64,000 bases of DNA from Siphonodentalium dalli (GCA_032622095.1 CP136064.1:262361863-262425862); one strand, 5' to 3'. Counted from the stretch's first letter, positions 1 through 12,400 are shown. Notes: generated by a model not told the origin, from the sequence alone. Translations and numbers: made by a program.

Positions 1-690
1 AATAGATATTCCATATTTGATGGTATATACTAGGGAATACGTTGTGTATAATGTGATCCGGGCGTTCGAAAATTAAGTGTCTATAAGTTTCATGTGTTGA
101 AATCATTGTTATGTAACAAACCATTTTGATTTGTCAACAAACATCGCTAAACGTGTATTAAGTAAAAATATTTTAGTTCGAATATAACTTTCAGAATATT
201 GTTCAATACTTTGACATTTCTAGTGTTAACCGCCAAGTTTGGAATAAACTTTGGTATCTTACCGGACTAATGGGCTTTTATCGGTAATTCCACGGTAACA
301 GTGGTGTTGATGTCATCTTCTACCATTTTATTATTCGGTGATTGGTTTATTGTTGTATAATAAACCACAATAGAGATGTGAGTATAATTATTAACTAACT
401 GCTTTCCTGTCGATACCAAACGTCGTTCAAATCACGAATGTCTAATCAAGACTCAATCAAGGTTGTAGAAAATGTTACTATATCAGGGATAACATTTGGC
501 AAATTCTAAAAGAATTTGGCAAACAATATTTTCATTTGGCAAATTATTTGGCATAAGTAAATGTCGGTCCACCGCAGATCTTGAACAGTAGTGGTAAAGC
601 AAATCTACTTGTTCATGTACTTGCTGGTGATGGCTGATTTACATACTTGTATGTTATTTCGCATGAACCCACATCGCACGCATTGAGTCC
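1..690. other. No gene seen
   Basis: AT-rich, stops in all frames, no recognised domain. Around 490-552 there are three short copies of a TTTGGCAAA-type unit. Confidence 0.5.
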
Positions 691-2160
691 TTCTAAGGGT
701 CTATTCTCATTGCACACGCGCGTGCGATTAATCATAGCGTGTTTTAAGGTTGAGCGGCTCTATATGTGTGTTCGATGGCATTCCTTCCTCCCACTGCTAA
801 GAGTTCCCCCAATACGGGTGGGGGGTCTGACGAACACAGGTCTAGGGTAGGTTGGAGGATGATAAAGTACTTTCGGTTGGGGTGACCACATACAGGCCTA
901 TATATGCTGACACATAACTTTAATTTTCTTCAGTTAGATTTACTCAGGTATAAGTTGAGTATAACGAGCCATGCCATCAAAATGGCACAAGTTTTGAGGA
1001 CACAAGTATATCTAGCTAATTATAATTAGAAATAGAGGGTTCAATTCCATGTAGTTGGGCATAAATATGCTTATTTTATTCCAGCTTGAAACGTATATAA
1101 CACTATATAGTACGATCACAACCCAGATTACAGGAGTTTTATGTATATAATTGTTATTATCACTCAAGAATATCAAAAGTGTACGATTCAAGTGGTTGAA
1201 TTAGATCTTTCAACATTTTACCTTATAGTTAGCTAGGTCTGACAAAAATTGTCTTTCTGAATAAAGCTCATTTAAAACATTTGTACTCAAACATATGATA
1301 TCCAGTAACAAATATGGGGAAAGAGGGGATGAGACCCCAATGTGTTGGGAGAAAAACAAATAGATTTGCATGTATGGAGAATGGTAGACCCATGGTTGGG
1401 AGGGATTTTTATGTTCAACCCTGTGTATGAACGTTTTATTTCAGACCCCCCTCCCCCATCATCGAGTGCTCATTTGTAGAGCCGCTGGCAACAGCGACAA
1501 CGCGGTACTATAATTGACGAACCACCATTCAAATAGAATAAGTGATGGGCCTCGGAATTCGACCTTAAGAGTCACACACGCATCGTTTCAGGTCGAATTC
1601 TGTCGCCAGGACGCTGTTCGCATGCATGAGCGATTGATTTCAATTTGATCGCCATTGGCGGCTTATCATCAGTGATCGCACATGCTAAACGGCACATCAC
1701 TATGAATCTATATATTCACGATCTTGGGTACAGTGTTGCGCGAGACTGACAGGTAATATAATTCGACTGAATTCTACAAAAATCACCACTGATGCTAGCT
1801 ATACGTTGGAAACTTCTTTTCAAGCCATTTCCTTTCCGTACTTCATTTATTATTTTATCGCCCATCAGTTATGAGAATGACTGTACCCGGATAGTATATG
1901 TGACCGAGTGAACCATGCCATTCTCTGTAACGGCTATCTCGATGACGAGGTTGATTGCATAAGATGATTGGTCACGAATAGGACGTGGTTGTTTGAGGAA
2001 GGTAATTGATCACGAATCGCTCTGTGTTATGTTAACACGCACCTTAAAAAACGCTGCGATTAATCGCACGCGCGTGTGCAATGAGAATAGACCCTTAAAG
2101 TCGCCGGGTCTAATCGCACGGACGTCCACAGATGAAATAGACCCTAAATCAGGGCGACAC
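691..2160. repeat. Inverted repeat pair at 691-750 and 2039-2100 around a 1.3-kb core
   Basis: The arms share about 55 bases with few mismatches, centred on a block reading TTAATCGCACGCGCGTGTGC in the right arm and reverse-complemented in the left arm. After the right arm a partial tandem copy (TAATCGCACG, then AATAGACCC) follows. The core has no long ORF. A non-autonomous transposon is possible; ends and target duplication are not resolved. Confidence 0.4.
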
Positions 2161-2164
2161 CAGC

Positions 2165-2745
2165 ATCGAGACATTATAGCAGGACCAGCTGACTATATGC
2201 ATGGTACCGACGGGGAGCCGATTATAGGCTTGATACCGATCGTGGTCATCTGACTATAGGCTTTATATGGGCAGGGGTGGGCAGCTGACTATATGATTGG
2301 TTCTGGTGGGTGCATCTGAATATAGCCTTGGTACCGACCAGATGGGGTCAGCTTCTTGGTACTGGTGGAAGCTTGGTTTGCAGTTGACTATATGCTTCGT
2401 ACCGGCGAGGGATCAATTTACTGTAGCATTGGTACAGCCGCGGGTGTGGCAGCTGACTATAGGCTTGGTGCCGGCGAGGGTCAATTGACTACATGCTTGG
2501 TACCGGCGCGGCCATCTGACATTACGGTTGGTACCATTGGGCCAGCTGGCGATAGGCTTGATACCGGCGAGGGTTCAACAGACTGTACGCTGGGTACCGG
2601 CTGTGGTGTGCAGCTGACTATAATGTTGGTATTGGTGGGGGAGCTGACTATATGCTTGATACTGGTGGGGGCAAGTGACTATAGGCTTGGTACCGAATTG
2701 AGTAGGGGTCAGCTGATTATTGGGTTGGTACCGGTGCGGGGGGGG
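2165..2745 (+). repeat. Minisatellite, ~25-45 bp degenerate units
   Basis: Many copies of a unit with core GACTATAGGCTTGGTACCGG and a variable G-rich link including CAGCTG. ORFs through it are artefacts of the repeat. It lies directly after the donor of the minus-strand exon 1 copy, separated by a run of ten or so C. A single unit of the same type occurs at 9431-9455 after exon 1. Confidence 0.85.
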
Positions 2746-2756
2746 GGGGTCGTTAC

Positions 2757-2829
2757 CTGTGTCTGCGTATATCCACACTCCGCACAAGATCGAATTAGCG
2801 AACAATAATGTAATAATAGTCCCTGCCAT
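2757..2829 (-). CDS. Signal-peptide exon of a divergent paralogue (partial gene)
   Basis: On the minus strand, 24 codons from an ATG at 2829 encode MAGTIITLLFANSILCGVW-like residues ending IYADT, then a CAG|GTAACG donor in phase 1. It aligns with exon 1 at 9342-9405 in start, FAN..ILCGVWIYA core, donor and phase, with three extra codons. About 230 bases of 5' flank are also conserved (2830-3060 against 9110-9341 inverted). The two starts are therefore head to head, 6.5 kb apart. Later exons would lie to the left, on the minus strand. I could not recognise a CTLD or WSC exon in 1-2756, so they may lie outside the window or this may be an orphan exon. The donor is followed by a C-run and a minisatellite. 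Confidence 0.6.
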
Positions 2830-3060
2830 CTTATCTTCAAATCAATTGTAATACAAGTAAGCGTGTACGTTCAGACAGTCCATTAGAGTTACAAGTGATA
2901 TCCGGAAATGGATATCATGTGATTATTACGACACTGGCCAATGATACCGAAGGATCGACATATGTGGTTTAATTATGTTAATATGAGATGGTTTTACCAG
3001 GAAGAAATGTGCAGAGAAGCGACTTTCCCACGCAATAGATACATTTAACCGCATAGCATA
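2830..3060 (-). promoter_or_regulatory. Conserved 5' flank / promoter candidate of the minus-strand copy
   Basis: Read on the minus strand, this stretch aligns with 9110-9341 in front of exon 1. Shared blocks include a GGAAAGTCGC block, CTTCCTGGTA, CGATCCTTCGGTA followed by CATTGGCCA, and TTGAAGA just before the start. Conservation outside coding sequence may mean promoter and 5'UTR function, or only a recent duplication. I see no clear TATA box at a fixed place. Confidence 0.45.
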
Positions 3061-3392
3061 TCTTATAGTATCGAAGTAGTTAATTCTATACTTGACCTGC
3101 ATTCATATAAACTCAGCTCTCTTTAGCGTGACTATATATGCACAAATGCATGGGCCGGATGAAATCAATGTTTATTATATCTGGATATTATATAGTGTGG
3201 TATAAGTCACTAAATTTGACACCGTTCATATAATGAACTACATGTATACTGATAAGAATAATGAATAGCTTATGTAAATGTTTCGGACAGTCCAAACATA
3301 TTTTCAGCTGGTGAGAACATAGTGCTTTCATACTTCTTGCCACTCTCAATTAGGTGATACAGTTCTATTTGCAGTGATTATTTTCTACTTAA

Positions 3393-3851
3393 CCCTTTAC
3401 CCAACAAAACGGCCAAAAACGCCCAAATAAAGCTTCAACAGCCTAAAATATCTTCGGTCTTTCTCAATAACACCATACAAATATGGATATCATTGGAACC
3501 GGTTCATTGACCACATTGTAATGGTTACAGTTATGCCCTGTACCAATGCATTCTCTTATATATAAGAGAATGCATTGGCCTAAAAAAAATCTTTTTTAAA
3601 CACTTTTTACCAATTTTTTCTTACATTCTTTAACAATTTTATAATTTTTTCTTACATTTTTTAACAATTTTTAGAATATTTTTCTACATTCTTTGACAAT
3701 TTTTAGAATATTTTTCTACATTCTTTGACAATTTTATCATTTTTAATAAGTGTTAAGCCAATGCATTCTCTTATATATGCGATGCGACCTATGGTCGACT
3801 CGCATATATAAGAGAATGCATTGGCACAGGGCCGTTCTGTTGGGTAAAGGG
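3393..3851. mobile_element. piggyBac-like MITE with TTAA target sites
   Basis: A 459-bp non-coding element. Left end CCCTTTACCCAACAAAACGG and right end CCGTTCTGTTGGGTAAAGGG are terminal inverted repeats (one mismatch), and both ends abut TTAA (3389-3392, 3852-3855). CCC termini with TTAA duplication are the hallmark of piggyBac. Inside are paired inverted copies of a GAGAATGCATTGG module and A/T-rich tandem units of a ~35-bp CATTCTTTGACAATTTT type. Confidence 0.8.
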
Positions 3852-3855
3852 TTAA

Positions 3856-4000
3856 CGATGCTGTTGTCGTGTCATGCCCAGTGGTGGGCTCGATGATTGC
3901 ATGAAAAGCTTCTCGAACTCGTAATCGTAACTACGGATCTGACAACAGGACACTTGATAGAACGAACACATATTCTAATGACGTCGTACCTTATTCTGCT
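3856..4000. repeat. Dispersed repeat shared with 26640-26830
   Basis: Blocks GTGTCATGCC, CTCGATGATTGCAT, TCGTAATCGTAACTAC and a GACGT.GTAC.TTATTC region recur in order at 26648-26830 in the same orientation. No coding potential seen; class unknown. Confidence 0.55.
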
Positions 4001-4690
4001 ACTCTGTGGAGTTTAATGTTTTCAATGCATATTTTCCTAAACCTATTTCCTTTACCAAAGGTCATTAATAACATTAATTCTAACTATAATTAAAGTTCAT
4101 TCTTCGCACCGTAGACACGCCACTACCTTACAAAATATTGTATCAACATTTACCTCATTTCATGCCACACACTTCATTTAAAATATCCATCAATCGGTCA
4201 TAATTATCTATACTTCAATCTAAAGTCGTATTATCATATATTTATAACATGTCGCTCCGTAAATCACATTATTTCGGTCATTATTCAACAACATTCGCGC
4301 TCGCATTTTCAATCATTTTTTCCAAAGTCTTTTATTATGTTCATTACGCCGAACATCCTGTTTGCTTTTGCACGCGGTTGGTTAGGCGCCGCATCAACGG
4401 TATCTATGCACCGGGTTTGGATTTCGGGTTGGTATTTTAGGGGGTTGGTTTTCTGGTTAGTTTTTTGGGTTGGTTTTGTGAAGTATCATTAGAACAATAA
4501 ATGAGCAACAATAATGAAAGTGTAAATGACAATGTATCTAAACTTGTCATACATTACAGTCAATGGATCAATAAGGAATGTGCAAAGTTTAATGTTTACG
4601 TAATACCATAGGTCAACTCTAAGAGTCATATGCAGTTTAGGATCAATTGAATGAAAACATTTGGCTGTTGTACATAACTATTTAGTAATA
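4001..4690. other. No gene seen
   Basis: AT-rich sequence with only short unremarkable ORFs (for example 4249-4440, no recognisable domain). A GGGTTGGTTTT-type motif repeats around 4420-4475. Confidence 0.5.
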
Positions 4691-4779
4691 TAGAGTGAAG
4701 TCCAATATAGCTGTCTGCAGCCATGTTTTATATAATATCGCACTTGAGCTAAAATCAGATAAATGAGGTATTGATATAT

Positions 4780-5310
4780 AGTTAACAAATATCCATATAC
4801 CAAACATGAATGGTATTAGTCTTCATATGTTCAAGTTATTGTCATTACAAGTCATTAAATTGCTAAAAGAAAATAAACAAACAATAAAAGGCTTAACTCA
4901 GGTAAAAATAATCATAAAAACTTGTTTTCGAAGTTGATTGATATATTGTTGTGATTTATTTATATACCATTCTTGATGCTTTTGCGAGTTATCATACCAA
5001 CGGTCATAAGATTGTTAAAATTGGATAAACGAAGGCACACAAGTAAAAGATATTGCACAAAGCTGGTTTTTGAACTCGATCAACATATTGTTGATCACAA
5101 TACTTACAACAAATACTTATGCAATTAGTTGACGTGTGTTAAAGTTACCACGCTAACGGTAATGAAATTGCTAAAAAATATATACAAAACAATAGCCTTA
5201 ACTCAGGTAAAACAAAAACCTGGTTTTCGATCTTTATTTATATGTTGTTGTGAAAGATCCATAGATCTAATATGAATAAAATTGGTTGCCATTTGTTCAA
5301 GTTATCAATT
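4780..5310. repeat. Degenerate tandem repeat, about 3 units of 150-190 bp
   Basis: Each unit contains a CTTAACTCAGGTAAAA block, a GTTTTCGA block, and a TATTGTTGTGA or similar block followed by a cATTGTTCAAGTTAT-type block. Copies are diverged and the borders are approximate. Confidence 0.45.
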
Positions 5311-5321
5311 AAATTGAATTA

Positions 5322-6650
5322 ATGACCAAACAATGCATATTTTTAGTTAGGGCAGGTGTTGGGGTAAGGCAGGGGAATCTTGGCTTACTTTATTTTATTC
5401 ACTCTATATGTGGCTTAATACGGCTAAAGAACTGTCCGAGATGTGGTTCTAAACAAATATCAAATGACCTGGTCCATAAATGTTTTATAAAAGGTAGGGC
5501 AGGTCTTGGCTCCGAAATCTGTGAATTAAGTTTGGTCACAATTGACCGAGATATGTAATAGTGACCATTGTCAGAAATTAATGACCAGAAATGCATATAT
5601 TGAGGTAGGGCAGATGAGGGCAAGGCAGGCGAAACATCTATTTGATTTTAGTTAATCTATATGTGGCTCAACACTGCGAAAGAAGGTGTGAGATGTGGTT
5701 TTAGACGAATATCAAATAACTGGGTCCATACATTATGTTATGTTATTGCCATGGCCCTTAATGTAAAAGGTAGGGCATATCCCAGCTACAAAATCTGTGA
5801 ACAGTCTCCAACCAAACCCCTGTTTTGATTTCATTCATTTTTAGCTCATCATATTGAACTAAGTTTGGCCATAATTGACCCAGATCTCAGAAATTGATGA
5901 CCAAAAATGCATATTTTTAGGTAGGGCAGGTGACGGTAAGGTCAGGGAAACTTGTCCTATTTCACTTAATTACTCTATATGTTGGCTCAATACTGGTAAA
6001 TAACTGTCTGATATATGGTTCTAAACGAATATCAAATGACTGGGTCCATACATTATGTTATGTTACTGCAATGACCCTCAATGTCAAAGGTAGGGCAGGT
6101 CTCGGCTCCCAAATCTGTGAGAATCCATGTTTTCAGCATCTCGATAAGAATTGATCAGTCTGCAAACCCCTATTTTGATTTCATTCATTGTAAATCATCA
6201 TATTGAACTAAATTTGGCCACAATTGATCCAGATAGAGACCATTGTCAGACATTGTTGACCAGAAATACATATTTTGAGGTAGGACAGGTGTGGGGTAAA
6301 GGAAGAGAAACTTGGTCTCCTCGATTTTAGTCACTCTATATGTGGCTCACGACATCTAAAGACCGGTCTGGTGTGTGGTTCTAAACGAATATCAAATGAT
6401 TGGGTACATCAATTATGTTATATTATTGCCATGGCTACTTAATGTAAAAGGTAGGGCATGTCTCGGCTCCCATATATATACAAACTGGTGTTTTCAGCCT
6501 CTTGATAAGAATTTATCAGTTTATTCACTGTATCTCATTATATTGAACTAAGTTTGGCCACAATTGACCCAGATAGGGACGATTGTCCGAAATTAATGAC
6601 CAGAAATGAATATTTTGAGGTAGGGCAAGTGTGTGGTAAGGCACGCCGAA
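5322..6650 (+). repeat. Tandem array of ~260-360-bp units
   Basis: Units begin at about 5322, 5583, 5899, 6258 and 6598 with GACCAGAAATGCATATTTT followed by AGGTAGGGCAGGTG. Later in each unit come TCTATATGTGGCTCA, ATGTGGTTCTAAACGAATATC, CATTATGTTATGTTA and a second GGTAGGGCAGGTCTCGGCTC. Short ORFs in it are incidental. The last unit is cut off by the 3' side of the L1-like LINE near 6650. Confidence 0.85.
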
Positions 6651-8312
6651 TAATGTTACATTTTGTAAGTTGGATATCTAGTATGTTGGTGTTCATCCAG
6701 TTTTGGACTGTTTTTAAGAAGCGTGATACTATAGGACAGTCAAAGAAGATATGGGATATTGATTCTGTCATCTGACATCTATTACAGTCACTATCGTTAG
6801 TAATGTTCATCTTCTGGAGTAATTGTTTTGTCGCTAAAATTATGGTATTTATGCGGAACTGGAACCATCGCAACCTGGTATCAGAAAGTGATTTAAATGG
6901 CACAGTGAATATATGTGTCCATGGTACTTGAATATTGTTATATCCAAGTTCTAATCCCCACTTCTGTATTGAGGAAGGTTTTGTCGTTTTATCAGAATAT
7001 GAGAATGTCATAAAAATCCTTACAAACCCGAATACTTTTTAGAAGCAATGACAACTGCCCGGGAATCAGAGGGCTTGGTTTTTTTGATAGTGTTTGGTCG
7101 AGGATTTGTGACAGCTTGATCAACTGTTTGTTGATACTATGGATTGGAATGAAATTTGTCGATATATCATAAATTTCTTTCATCATAGCTACAGTTGGGA
7201 GTTCGTTGTTGTCTGAAATAAGATCATTCACAAATGTCACTCCTTTTTGCTTCCATTCCTGTATATCAATTGAATGCTGGTTTACTTTAATATAATCGTT
7301 ATTCCTTATAGTATTTGAGTTTAGATATGAGTATTTACTGGGTAGCTTTTTGAGTAAATTGGTCCAAGCCGTTATGACGCCACGTCAAAATGGGTTTATG
7401 ACTGTACCCTTCATCGTTTCGATGTATTTTGTACCGTATGTGAGGAATAGTGGATCCGATAATATTTCTGGTGCAATACTTATCCACGTGGCGCGTTTTG
7501 TGGTTATTCTCCTGAGCCAGGTTATTTTTAGGGCTTCGATAAATTCTTTAATTTGTATCATCTTTCGGCCGCCTTGTTGATAATCATTACACATTTGTGA
7601 ACGTTTAATTCGGTCTCGTTTGCCGTTCCAGATGAACCTGAATAAAATGGTAGTTAGTTCGTCAATAAAATGTTGGGCGGGGTTTGGCAGTGATTGGAAT
7701 AGATGGACTAATTTTGGAATTATGACATATTTGGTGATTACAATGCGACCTAGTGGCGTCAAGGACCTGTGTTTCCATTTTTCAATTCCGGTTTTTAGTT
7801 CGATTAGTTTGTTTCTGTAATTGAGGTTTTTCAGTTGCGATAAATATGTGCTATATGTTATTCCCAGCAATTTGAATTGTTTTGTTACACGAATATCGCA
7901 ATTTACAATGGGTGCACCGTGATTAGCTTTGCTTGCGCCTAACCAAATAATCTGACATATTTCCAGGTTGGCTTTCAATCCTGACATAATTGCGAACGTA
8001 TCGAGAACTTTCGAGCTTTCTTCAAGAGATTCTTCGTTGCTGTCCAAGATGAGTGTAGTGTCGTCAGCGTTCTGATTAATTTTATGTTCTGTACTGCCGA
8101 GGGTGATGCCTTTTATATTTTTATTTTCCCTCACCATAATTGTATTTCTGCACAGAGGAGAAAAATATACGGGGATACGTGTCTCCTTGTCTACAGCCTC
8201 TTGATGGCTGGACAAAAGGAGAAATTGTACTGTTAACGAGGACCGCCGATTGAATGTCTGTATAACAAGTTTTTAGCCACCTTCTAATGGATTCTCCGAA
8301 GTTAAATTTCAA
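6640..8312 (-). mobile_element. L1/Tx1-like LINE remnant, reverse transcriptase to C-terminal zinc knuckle
   Basis: On the minus strand, decayed ORF2 runs from 8312 to about 6640 with frameshifts. 8121-8312 holds the GCRQGD motif. 7385-8215 holds the catalytic block NADDTTLILD (family YADD, first residue changed), then the L1 thumb pattern KCEI/LGI.Y, RSLTPLGRI and GGRKMIQI-like motifs. 6992-7240 and 6538-7011 hold the C-terminal part with the zinc knuckle CNRC-x7-H-x4-C. It is 5'-truncated (no endonuclease domain) and clearly inactive. A relative on the + strand is at 23540-24260. Confidence 0.85.
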
Positions 8313-8580
8313 TAAGCAATCGTCAATAAATGACCACGAAACGATTGGCCTAACTTGTACTCTAAATTGCGATTTGGTCCATTTTTTCGTTGAACCGTTG
8401 TGTATGGAGTGTAATAATTGATAATCACCACGCGAACTATGGGCTTAAGTGAATCTTATTTGGTTGGAATATCAGGGAATCTATAAACCGATTTTGATAA
8501 TAAAACAAAATAAATTAAAAGGCACATGTGAGTGGTTTAGCTTTGGTTCGTTAATTACACTAGCGTGCGCTAATATTATA
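8313..8580. other. Non-coding, possibly further LINE decay
   Basis: No clear ORF. The first ~130 bases may continue the LINE 5' side on the minus strand; I cannot confirm it. Confidence 0.3.
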
Positions 8581-8589
8581 CTATAATAC

Positions 8590-9005
8590 TAGACGTGGTA
8601 TCTTTGGTTGTGTGTTATTAAACTATTATATGCTATAATACTAGTAGTATCTTTGGTTGTGTTATTAAACTATTATATGATATACTACTAGTAGTAAGTT
8701 TGGTTGTGAGTGATTAAAATATGATATACTATAACACTAAGAGTAAGTCTGGTTGTGTGTTATTAAATTATTATATGCTATAATACTAGTAGTAAGTTTG
8801 GTTGTTTGTGATTAAAATGTTATATGCTATACTACTAGTTGTATCTTTGGTTGTGTGTCATTAAACTATTATATGCTATAATACTAGTAGTAATTTTGGT
8901 TGTGTGTGATTAAAATATTATATACTATAACACTAAGAGTAAGTTTGGTTGTGTGTTACTAAATTATTGTATGATATAATACTAGTAGTAAGTTTGGTTG
9001 TGATT
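8590..9005 (+). repeat. Minisatellite, ~58-bp units, about 7 copies
   Basis: Consensus blocks TTTGGTTGTGTGTTATTAAA, TATTATATGCTATAATACTA and GTAGTA recur with a period near 58 bases. Two slightly different subtypes alternate (AATACTAGTAGTA and AACACTAAGAGTA), implying higher-order duplication. It stops just before the conserved 5' flank of exon 1. Confidence 0.9.
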
Positions 9006-9109
9006 AAAAATGACAATTATAGTTACCGTAGGATATGTGTCCGGTGTATAGCATATGACTTCGCATCGGCTTGAACTGATCATGATCGCCCAGAGTTGAT
9101 CTCTGCGCT

Positions 9110-9341
9110 TGGCGCGCCGGACCAGCTGTTACATGTATGTTGTCGAGTGGAAAGTCGCGTCTGCAAATGTCTTCCTGGTATATAACCATCTAATATCAAT
9201 ACTGCCAAACCACATGTGTCGATCCTTCGGTAGCATTGGCCAATATAAGTTGATATCCGTTTCTGGAAACCACTTATAACTTTGATGTCCTAAGTGAAGT
9301 GTATATGCTCGTATACTTATTTCCATTCATTTGAAGACAAG
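9110..9341 (+). promoter_or_regulatory. Conserved 5' flank / promoter candidate of the receptor gene
   Basis: This flank is shared, inverted, with 2830-3060. It includes a CATTGGCCA block (a CCAAT-box-like core) about 110 bases upstream of the ATG and a CGATCCTTCGGTA block next to it. The 8.6-9.0 kb minisatellite sits just upstream and is not part of the shared segment. The transcription start is not defined. Confidence 0.4.
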
Positions 9342-9405
9342 ATGGCAGGGGCTCTAGTGTTCGCAAATTTGATTTTGTGTGGGGTATGGATATATGCACA
9401 CGCAG
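9342..9405 (+). CDS. Exon 1: start codon and signal peptide
   Basis: Encodes residues 1-21 and the first base of codon 22. The peptide is Met-Ala-Gly followed by a hydrophobic stretch (ALVFANLILCGVWIYA) and AHA, a typical signal peptide with small residues before the likely cleavage site. The donor is CAG|GTAACG and leaves phase 1. The ATG follows GACAAG. The reading is strongly supported by a diverged inverted copy at 2757-2829 that keeps the same start, hydrophobic core, FAN..ILCGVWIYA motif and donor. The next exon I can place with matching phase is 8 kb downstream, so the link to exon 2 is inferred from phase and from the need of a type I receptor for a signal peptide. Confidence 0.75.
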
Positions 9406-12400
9406 GTAACGAACTATTCTTATACATGCACGCGCCGGTACCAAGCCTATATAGGTATACACTGTTAGAAAAAAGCCCGTCTCTTTAACTGCGCGGCCAA
9501 CCTTTGACCGTTAAACATACGGTCAGGCCGTAGCATGTTCCACGGTATAAAACCGTTTAAGTAACTGGCAGATTGTAACCAGTAACTGTCAGACCGTTGT
9601 ATTTTTTACGGTTCAACACCGTTTAATTAATATCAAGACCGTAACTAATAAAGTTGAAGGTCAGATCAATGGTATTTTCATCGGTTAACACCAATTTGTT
9701 TGCTCTTAATTTGCTGATTTACCGTATAATTATCCAGGTTCCTATGGTGACAATATGATTTCCCGGTAGGCATTACGATTCATAAGTTTTGGAATGGTCG
9801 AAACTAGTATTATTCGTAACTGAAAAATACATCTTAGTTCGTCTATTACGATCATAGTTTTGATGAAATGTAAATCCTCACTGCAGAAAGCGATAGACAA
9901 TACTGATGATTATGCAGAGTATCAAACTTGTTATCTGCCTCGTGGAATTTAATCCGGAAAAAGGCTGCGCACGCGTAAAGTGTTCGCCTTTCACTAACTA
10001 CTGTATAAATATGGCTGTAAATAAAAAACTAAACTAGTAATAGCTGATAAGCCAACCCATCACTATTCAATTACGAGTAATACTAATTTCGACCATTCTA
10101 AAACATGAATCGGCATGCCCATTTAAGACATAAAAAGAACAAAGGTACATGATTCACTGTCAAAACTCAAATGTATGTACATGTAAAAGTAAAACATCTT
10201 AATGGCATACTTTTTGGTAACAAGTAAGGCGTTAAATTGTCCAGTCACTTGTAAACACAGTTTATGTTTTAACAAGTGAATCCGTACATCATGACAATAT
10301 AGTATCAGTCAGAAGAAGTGGTATTTTAAGGCGCACCTTCATTGCGATATTGAGCGCGCTTAATTTCGAAAAAGGCGTGATTATAGCACAATACAAAAAA
10401 TCTGTTGTGCTTATTATTGAAATATTGAACGCAAAATATTGCGATACTAAGCGCGCTAAATTTCATACATACCAGATAGTGTTATATTTATATTAGATAA
10501 ATACTGTACACATAGTGTACATATAGTTTACACATACAAGTAGCATTTACAACTATAATTATATACAAATCTAAATATTGTCTCTATTTATACAATAAAC
10601 AGTATAGAAGAAGAAATAATTTGATATAAATGTCACAATTTTGAGCGCAAGATGTCGCAATATTAATCGCAAAATATTGAGATATTAAGCGCAAAATATT
10701 GCAATAATATCACAAGCAATTCGCTTATAAGCGTTTCCACTTGCAATATTATTGCGATATTAGGCGCGAAAATAGCGCGCTTAATATACCACTTATTTTA
10801 ACTGGTATTGTATATCAATAACAGCTAGTTGGGATTGAAATCTTCAATACAACAGCAGATCCAATAATAACTGTGCGCGATGACTTGGCGACAAAGTTCT
10901 GTAGTAGCACATTTTTCGATGAAATTTGACAGCATGATGCATCAAACTGTATACTGGTATCACGACACTTAGTATCAATATCAGTGAGTCAGCCAAAGAT
11001 AGTTTGATAAGAACATCCAACCAATAGTGCACTCCCTGTAAATTGTCGTGATAACTTGACGATAACATGGCGAATGACGACAATGCCTCATATCCACTGG
11101 TTTCAATGAAAATTAATGAACACGGGATGAATTGGTCCGTGTAATTGTAAATTTGTAAAGTTGGAATTATAGATACCGGAATGCGATCATCCGTCACTGC
11201 GCGGCATCAGTTCATTGTTTACGGTGTTGTTGTTGACATTGAAGCTCTTGTGAATTACACTGGTGCGTAGAGTACATGTATATCCTCTTATGTAAGTGTA
11301 CATGCATGTGCTTTGAAACAATCAGAACACTGTTACGCTGTCAACTGGATTGAACAACAGGTCATGATTGTCAACATTCTAATAGCTGCTCGTTGTTAGT
11401 ATTGTCACTAGCGGTTGACATCGAAGCTCGTGTTAATTGTACCTGTGTCCTCTTGTGTCAGTAAATGTTCCAGTGTTTTGATAGTCACAGCACTGTCTAT
11501 TTCAACACCAGCACTGTGTCGAATAATGTCAGGTTACAGCCGACTTCAGATGAGTCAGATCATGCCATGAATTTCTACTCTCGAATTGTCACAATTTAGT
11601 GGAAAATGTCAACGATTAAGCCGGTTTTCGCAGAATTGAAACCAGTTCGGTTAACAATGGAACCGATATCAGACCGTCTTAACAACTGCCCACAACAGAA
11701 AAGTAACATTTTACCAAAATACAATAGTTTGTAAAGCGTCACAATTTAGTGGAAAATATCAACGATTAAGCCGGTTATAGCTAATTTAGAACTTGTCCGT
11801 TCACATAGGAACCGAAGTCAGACAGTTTTAACATAAGTCCACAACTTTAGAGCTTGCATTTTCCCACAAAAAACAAGACAACTGCGTTTTCAGTGCGGCA
11901 TGACAGAGAAATAAATTCCTGAGTGATAAAGGATAAAGTAGCCTCACGAAAATACCTCAATTTAATTACGGACGCAAGACAGGACGGAATGAATATACCG
12001 GATCATTGCACTGAATACAAACAATTAATCATAAATATTAAATATCAGCAGAATCAGATTTAGTCATACAGTATGGAGTCACTGTCGTATATAAATTCGT
12101 CGCCGATAAATATATTGTTGAATTTTGCTGGCATGAACTTGGAAACGCGCACATTTTTAACTTTGAGTAAATTAACCGGATTGAGAGTAGATACTTACCT
12201 TAAGCTATTTGCACTATTATATGCCGACGATACGGTCTTATCTTCGAAGGAATAAAGAAAACGATTCATGAATTTGGAAATTATTTTAAAAAGTGGAAAT
12301 TAGATATTAATATAGAAAAAAGTTAAATTGTGATATTTGGAAAAAACTTCGAACAAGTTCAATTTTGATTTGAATGGCCAAGATGTTGAAATTGTTACTC

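Noticed and set aside
2297-2808. Long + strand ORFs of up to 150 codons
   Set aside because: They run through the GGTACCGG minisatellite; the protein is a translation of the repeat.
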